A DNA stretch of 64,000 bases from contig SCQT01000101.1 of assembly GCA_004322015.1 (NCBI GenBank), forward strand, positions 1-64,000, written 5' to 3'. Below, piece by piece: positions 58,929-64,000 of this stretch. The notes under the pieces are model-generated. The model was not told where the DNA came from, did no database searches, and saw nothing but the letters and a program-made list of their open reading frames with translations. Each line of letters begins with the position of its first letter. The stretch's first letter is position 1. The position numbers and the translations under genes were made by a program. This DNA comes from Chitinophagaceae bacterium. GTDB lineage: Bacteria; Bacteroidota; Bacteroidia; Chitinophagales; Chitinophagaceae.

Positions 58929-59566
58929 CCGGTACATCCGAAATAAAATCTTCATGCATAGAACATGCCACCGACATCACTATGGATGCCTTTATTGACA
59001 TCATGGTAGAGGGCAGATATGAGCTGCTCGTTAAAGAAGGCCAGCCGAGCGACGAAGACTTAAAGAGAGCCTGGAACCTGATATATGCCGAATATATGGA
59101 CGCCATGGGAGACGATGGTTACAAAAAGACAATCGGCATACTCCGGGACATTAATATACTAAGCTGGCAGCATCAACGGATCACTACTCTTGTGCAGGTT
59201 TTAAGTGTGTATTATGTGCCAGAAGCTGTAAAGGAGCTAAAAAAGATGGGTTATTCAATAAATTATGATCCGGGTAACTTAACCGCCTATCAAATAGACC
59301 TGCAAAGAGCTTATGAAAGGGCTAAAACGCTCCTTACCAAAATATCCATTCTTCAAAATGATTTAAAATCAGCCACGGGCAAAGCGAGCACAAGGCAGGA
59401 TTATCAAACCATGTTTATCAGTCTGAGTGAATATGCCAAATACCAGGTGCATCCGGCACAGATAAGTGCGTTTCAGTTTGCTGTGATGATGAAGCGGTGT
59501 AATGAGTATGCAAAAGGGCTGGAAAAACAATTACACAAAGGAGGCAAGTCATGGCAGAAGAACTGA
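58925..59566 (+). CDS. tail assembly protein candidate
   Basis: 213 residues, helical (DAFIDIMVEGRYELLVKEGQ; HQRITTLVQVLSVYYVPEAV). Located directly before the tape measure gene, the position of tail assembly chaperones, and overlapping it by 16 nt. No frameshift signal is obvious to me. Confidence 0.5.
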   Translation: MTGTSEIKSSCIEHATDITMDAFIDIMVEGRYELLVKEGQPSDEDLKRAWNLIYAEYMDAMGDDGYKKTIGILRDINILSWQHQRITTLVQVLSVYYVPEAVKELKKMGYSINYDPGNLTAYQIDLQRAYERAKTLLTKISILQNDLKSATGKASTRQDYQTMFISLSEYAKYQVHPAQISAFQFAVMMKRCNEYAKGLEKQLHKGGKSWQKN

Positions 59567-62500
59567 TAAGTCAGATCATATCAAATGACGCCTTTGCGCA
59601 GGTGGAAAAATTGCAAAAGCAACTGCAAGACACTGTAACAATCTTCTCCGATGTGTCAGCTAATGCAAAAGCCTTTGATGCGGTGCTTAGAGGCGCAAAA
59701 GGGTTAGCTGAATTGCAAAAGGCTATTCAGGACGGTGCTAATGCTCAGCAAAAAATGGTTGACGCAGGCAATAAGGTGGTAGAAGTGACCGAACAGATCA
59801 GGAAAGAGCAAATGTCGGCTGCCGACAGTTTAAATGCCTTTAGAAAACAAGTAAATGACCTCACTAAAGAATATAATTCCCTCGGAAGCAGTGAAGATAA
59901 CGACTTACAACGCAAGAAAGCGATACGAAATGAAGTACTGGCGCTTACGGCAGCTTTTTCCGGCCAGAAAACGGCGCTGGATCAGGCAAAAAAAGGTATA
60001 GATGCTGCAGAAAAGAGTTATTACGAACTCCAGAATCAGACAACTGCTTTAATGAAGCAATTGAAAAGCATGCCTGCGGCTTTTGATGATGCTACCGGAG
60101 CAATAAATAAGAACAACAAGGAAGCAGTGATCATGGGAGATCAGATCAGAAAAAATAATGATCTGCTGAAACAATATGATGCGCAGTTAGGACAAAGTTT
60201 CAGGAATGTGGGCAATTACGGAGGCGCCATTAATGGATTGAAGGATTATCTGACGTTTACGACCGGGTATTTCGGGGCTGCTTTTGCCGCTGCAGCCGCT
60301 ACGAGGGCTATTGTCAATTCAAATGTAGAAATATCGGATAGTATTACCGAAGTGCAACGAGTTGCCGGCATGACTACACCGGAAATAAATTCATTGTATG
60401 CTGCCTTAAAGCAGATTGACACCCGGACATCTCTTGACGGCTTATTGAATCTTGCCCGGGTGGGGGCACAGTTAGGCGTAGAGAATAAGGATTTAGTCGG
60501 ATTTACCACCGCTCTAAATGAACTTAACGTGGCGTTAGGCGCTGAATTAAAAGGTGGCCCCGAAGGGATTGCCACGAGCTTATCGAAGGTGATAAACCTG
60601 ATGGACCTTAATAATGAATTCGGAGTGCAGAAGGCTTTGGAGAAAACGGGATCGGCCATATTGGTATTGGGTCAAAAGACCATAGCTACGGGCGACTACC
60701 TGACTGACTTTGCTGAACGTGTAGGAGGTATTGCCAAGGTGGCCCATATTTCGCTGCCCAATATGCTGGCTTATGGAGCTGCTTTAGAAGCCAATGGCGT
60801 AACAGCGGAACTGGCAGGTACTAACTTTCAGAGATTGATTACACAGTTAGGACGCGTGCCCGAGAAATTTTATAATATAGCCAAGAGCGCTGATCCGAAA
60901 CTGACATTAAAGGAGTTTGTAAATTACATCAACACGGATGCAAATAAAGCTTTACAATTATTTTTTGAAGGATTAAATAAAAGCAGCACCACCTTTACGG
61001 CGTTTGCTCAGGCCACTAAGAGTATAGGGCTTCCGGGGCAGCGTACGGCACAGATATTGGCGGCCCTCGCTACAAGCATAGATGAAATAGGCGGTTATAC
61101 TAAAATTGCGAATGATGCTTTTAATGAAGGAACGGCCGTCATTGATCAGTATAAACTAAAGAATGACAATCTTGCCGGTAGTGTGGCACAGTTACACAAT
61201 GAGTTAACAAAACTTACTACGGATCCGCAGAGTAATTTGGGTAAATTCTTCATGGCTATTGTTGATGGTGCTACCGCATCTATCAGGTCACTTAACGAAA
61301 TGGCCGGAGAAGTGGGTAAATTATTTGATCAGATTTTCAGACCACAGAAATTTCAGGCAGATATAAAGGCTAATGTAAATGCATCCGAGCAACAAAGGCT
61401 TTTCGGATTTAATAAGAGTTTTGCGGATCAATTTGCCACAAAAACCAAAGATGAACAGAAAAAGATATTAGAAGATCAGCAGGCACTTTTGAAGCAAAGC
61501 ATTCAGGAGTATAATGCCGCTCTTAGCAATCCGGCAACATATAATCCGGCTAATATGACCACGGATGTTACCGGTAAAAACACATACAATAAGATACTTA
61601 CTCCCCTTACCGAACAACTTGAAAAAGATAAAGATTTGGTTGAGAGGCTCCAACAGATATATAACGCGCTTCCTAAAAATAAACCTGCGGCAAACGCCCC
61701 TGGTACAACGCCTACAGATGACAAAGCCGCCAAAGAAGCTGCTCGCAAACGGATGGCCGAGTTAAAGACCGAGAACTCAGAGCAGATTGCACTGGACAAG
61801 CAGATGCGCGACCTTAAGCTGGCTAATGCTAAAAAAGAAGGAGATGCGCTTCGGCAGATGGACGCGGAAAGGCTGCAAAACGACATAGCTACCGAGCAGC
61901 AGATTATGAATGACAATACCAAATCATTGGATGAAAGAATAGCGGCATTTAAGAAATATGTGGATGACGAAAAAAAGCTATTGGAAACCGAAAAGGATAA
62001 TGCTATACAAGCTTTGGAAAGCAGTGCTTTCAGCGATGCGCTGAAGCGTAAGCAAAACCAGGCATTGCTGGACGCAAGGAAAAAGAAAGGAGGTCCATTG
62101 ACCGATGCACAAGCTCAGGGGATATTGGGAAATGTAGCCTTAACGGATGAAGAAAAACAGCAGATAGTAACCAGCATGACCAATCAGGAACAACTGATTA
62201 TTATTAAATACCGGGATAAGCTGGCCCAATGGCTTAAGACTCTGCCGAAGATGGGAAATCAGGTGCTGAACGGAGGTATTGATACTGGAGTGCAGTCTAA
62301 AAATGATCAGGTACAATTTGAGGCTGATTCTCAACTGACCGCATTAAATGATTCATACGCTAACCGGTTGGTAAGTCAAAAAGAGTATGAAGACGCTAAA
62401 AAGGAAATAGAGTTTGAGACCAATGCACAAATACTGCACAATCAAATTGACGGGATAAACGCGTTTTTAGACAGCGCGCAGCTCGGAGATGAAAAGATTG

Positions 62501-63441
62501 CAGAATCGAGAAGAAAGCTGGCTGAGCTTGAGATGCAATTAAGCGATTTAACGACCCAACATTCTATAGATAATAATCAAAAACAATTAGACAAAATAAA
62601 TAAAATATTTGATGCTATTCAGAAGTATGGAGATGAAATATTTGGTGTTTTGGAAGGTGCATCATCTAATAGGGCTATAGAGCAAAAGAACGCATTGCAA
62701 GGTCAGATAGATGCTATCAATAAGACCAGAGATGCTGAGATAAGCGCCGTGAATGAAAGCCTACTAAGCCAGCAGGATAAAGCCAATAAAGTGGCTATCA
62801 TCAATGCCACGGCCCAGGCGCAGACAGATGCATTGCAACGAAAGCAACGTCAGGCTGACGAACAGCAGGCTAAGTTTAAAAAAGCGCAGGCGATATTTGA
62901 CATCATTTTAAATACAAGAAGGGCTGTCTCTGAAGCGTTAGCGAGCGCTGCACCACCTTTTAATTTCCTTTTGGCGGCTGGAGTGGCAGCATTAGGAGCC
63001 GCACAATTGGCAGTAGCTTCCGCTCAACCCATACCCAAATACGCCAAAGGTCGTAAGGGCGGTAAGGCGGAGATGGCAATAGTGGGTGAGCAAGGAGCGG
63101 AATTAATACAGATGCCAGGAGGCAAGCAAATGCTGACGCCAGGCAAGCCTACGCTGACATTTCTACCGGAAGATGCTATAGTAAAGCCTCACAATGAAAC
63201 GATCATTGAGCTTGCCCGGCAGAATATGTTACGTTCTATGCTGAATATGCCAAGCATTGATGAAAGAAATATGACCGGGGAGTACATACAAACCATGGAA
63301 AAGGAAATGAGAGAACTAAGAAATGCTATCCGGAATATTCCCATTCAGCATACTAATTTTGAATGGAGTGAAAGAGGGGTAAGCAAATGGATTGAGAAAA
63401 ACGGGAGCGTCAGGAGGTGGATTAACAATATTAAGCGGTAA
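59551..63441 (+). CDS. tape measure protein
   Basis: 1296 residues. Long coiled coils (1-220) are followed by a hydrophobic segment GYFGAAFAAAAATRAIV near 235-252 and a TP901-like core (GMTTPEINSLYAALKQID; ALEANGVTAELAGTNFQRLI). A second coiled-coil region and a C-terminal hydrophobic patch (LLAAGVAALGAAQLAVASAQ) precede the tape-measure end motif AIVGEQGAELIQMPGG. The length predicts a tail of siphovirus scale (roughly 0.15 nm per residue, about 190 nm, by the usual rule). Confidence 0.88.
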   Translation: MAEELISQIISNDAFAQVEKLQKQLQDTVTIFSDVSANAKAFDAVLRGAKGLAELQKAIQDGANAQQKMVDAGNKVVEVTEQIRKEQMSAADSLNAFRKQVNDLTKEYNSLGSSEDNDLQRKKAIRNEVLALTAAFSGQKTALDQAKKGIDAAEKSYYELQNQTTALMKQLKSMPAAFDDATGAINKNNKEAVIMGDQIRKNNDLLKQYDAQLGQSFRNVGNYGGAINGLKDYLTFTTGYFGAAFAAAAATRAIVNSNVEISDSITEVQRVAGMTTPEINSLYAALKQIDTRTSLDGLLNLARVGAQLGVENKDLVGFTTALNELNVALGAELKGGPEGIATSLSKVINLMDLNNEFGVQKALEKTGSAILVLGQKTIATGDYLTDFAERVGGIAKVAHISLPNMLAYGAALEANGVTAELAGTNFQRLITQLGRVPEKFYNIAKSADPKLTLKEFVNYINTDANKALQLFFEGLNKSSTTFTAFAQATKSIGLPGQRTAQILAALATSIDEIGGYTKIANDAFNEGTAVIDQYKLKNDNLAGSVAQLHNELTKLTTDPQSNLGKFFMAIVDGATASIRSLNEMAGEVGKLFDQIFRPQKFQADIKANVNASEQQRLFGFNKSFADQFATKTKDEQKKILEDQQALLKQSIQEYNAALSNPATYNPANMTTDVTGKNTYNKILTPLTEQLEKDKDLVERLQQIYNALPKNKPAANAPGTTPTDDKAAKEAARKRMAELKTENSEQIALDKQMRDLKLANAKKEGDALRQMDAERLQNDIATEQQIMNDNTKSLDERIAAFKKYVDDEKKLLETEKDNAIQALESSAFSDALKRKQNQALLDARKKKGGPLTDAQAQGILGNVALTDEEKQQIVTSMTNQEQLIIIKYRDKLAQWLKTLPKMGNQVLNGGIDTGVQSKNDQVQFEADSQLTALNDSYANRLVSQKEYEDAKKEIEFETNAQILHNQIDGINAFLDSAQLGDEKIAESRRKLAELEMQLSDLTTQHSIDNNQKQLDKINKIFDAIQKYGDEIFGVLEGASSNRAIEQKNALQGQIDAINKTRDAEISAVNESLLSQQDKANKVAIINATAQAQTDALQRKQRQADEQQAKFKKAQAIFDIILNTRRAVSEALASAAPPFNFLLAAGVAALGAAQLAVASAQPIPKYAKGRKGGKAEMAIVGEQGAELIQMPGGKQMLTPGKPTLTFLPEDAIVKPHNETIIELARQNMLRSMLNMPSIDERNMTGEYIQTMEKEMRELRNAIRNIPIQHTNFEWSERGVSKWIEKNGSVRRWINNIKR

Positions 63442-63443
63442 AC

Positions 63444-64000
63444 ATGCAAAAAAAGGACTTCCTATATTTCCTCACGGACGACCAAGGTAGATGTTATAAA
63501 ACAGATGTCCATGGGAATGTCTTTTGTGATGCTCAGGTACAGCCGCTTTCTTTTACTCCGGACGGATGGCAGGATAAAACCATCAACTATACCAGGAACA
63601 CCACCTACTTCGGTATGGTAAGGCAGTTTACCGTTCCTCTTAAGTTCGTGAAAGATGGGGCTGAAATCGTCAGGTGGCTTTTTTACAGTAATGGAATAGA
63701 AGCTGTTTGCTACTTACGAATAGCTAAGCTGAATCGGGCTACCGGGAACCATGAAAAGTATTTCGTAGGCGCGCTTGACTTTTCCACATTCGACGATATG
63801 CTGCAATATGTGCAGGTGAGTATATTGGACAGCGGACTGGCTTCTATGATAAAAAGCAAAGAAGGCACTACGTTTGAAATACCAATGGGGACGGACACAA
63901 CTGATCCGGTGCCAGTGGGAGTTGATCCAACGGTAAACGTACTATTGGACGGCATTGCACTGGTTGAATCATTAAGTTACACGTCCCTTAATATAGTCCA
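63444..64000 (+). CDS. distal tail protein, partial (runs off window)
   Basis: Starts 2 nt after the tape measure stop and is open to the window end (185 codons seen). KKDFLYFLTDDQGRCYKTDV, later FTPDGWQDKTINYTRNTTYF and FSTFDDMLQYVQVSILDSG: beta-rich, typical of the gene following the tape measure (distal tail or hub). The rest lies outside. Confidence 0.65.
   Translation, partial: MQKKDFLYFLTDDQGRCYKTDVHGNVFCDAQVQPLSFTPDGWQDKTINYTRNTTYFGMVRQFTVPLKFVKDGAEIVRWLFYSNGIEAVCYLRIAKLNRATGNHEKYFVGALDFSTFDDMLQYVQVSILDSGLASMIKSKEGTTFEIPMGTDTTDPVPVGVDPTVNVLLDGIALVESLSYTSLNIV

Overview
The window is a chromosomal stretch of a Bacteroidota bacterium, most likely of the Chitinophagaceae/Sphingobacteriia type. 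Evidence: a fused LpxC-FabZ gene, a PorX-type response regulator with a PglZ-like phosphatase domain (a type IX secretion regulator), a carboxypeptidase-regulatory-domain TonB-type outer-membrane barrel, a short DnaE, and repeated matches to the Bacteroidota promoter -7 element TAnnTTTG. No tool was run; all calls come from reading the sequence.

Layout. 1-491: one copy of a 491-bp palindrome-rich repeat. 536-5725 (minus): an ABC ATPase, the lipid A genes lpxA, lpxC/fabZ and lpxD, and an HD hydrolase. 5884-15668 (plus): porX, an outer-membrane receptor, a small conserved gene, a metallo-beta-lactamase-fold enzyme, an FGGY sugar kinase, tRNA-Pro(CGG), and proB-proA. 15871-21381 (minus): a DNA repair/translesion operon dinB, dnaE-like and DEDDh exonuclease/GIY-YIG, with a perfect inverted repeat at its promoter. 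21642-29610: two unknown genes, the pfkA-pyk-thioesterase operon, an RmlD-like reductase, a MazG-like enzyme and a Na+/solute symporter. 29707-30772: a hicAB module whose toxin gene is split by a second, inverted copy of the 491-bp repeat, with a clean 6-bp target duplication.

31.0-31.6 kb is a recombination hot spot: a 104-bp perfect direct repeat carrying the 3' end of a tRNA gene, a terminator and the start of a GIY-YIG gene. The outer copy continues into the 3' half of tRNA-Val(TAC) and then abruptly into phage DNA, so I read it as the left attachment site of a prophage. From there to the window end is one temperate tailed-phage genome: lysogeny genes (HTH-only LysR protein, two lysogen-side accessory genes, XRE repressor, Cro-like protein), small early genes, a recombination set (Rad52-like annealing protein candidate, DnaQ exonuclease, PD-(D/E)XK exonuclease, SSB-like protein, DEAH helicase), a DNA methyltransferase and a small Cys-rich gene bounded by attC-like inverted repeats and joined to a beheaded yopX, a VirE-type primase/helicase, a nine-copy iteron array (candidate origin), VRR-NUC, then packaging and head genes (terminase subunits, portal, scaffold, tRNA(CAT), major capsid) and tail genes to a 1296-residue tape measure and a partial distal tail gene. 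No integrase, lysis genes or right attachment site are in the window, so the prophage continues beyond 64000.

Most novel-looking signals: the element-split hicA, the attC-like cassette pair in the phage, the palindromic GGTTGCAACC iteron array, the tRNA-Val attachment scar with its duplicated GIY-YIG start, the operator-like repeat upstream of dinB, and a hyper-regular 15-bp repeat block encoding pentapeptide repeats.
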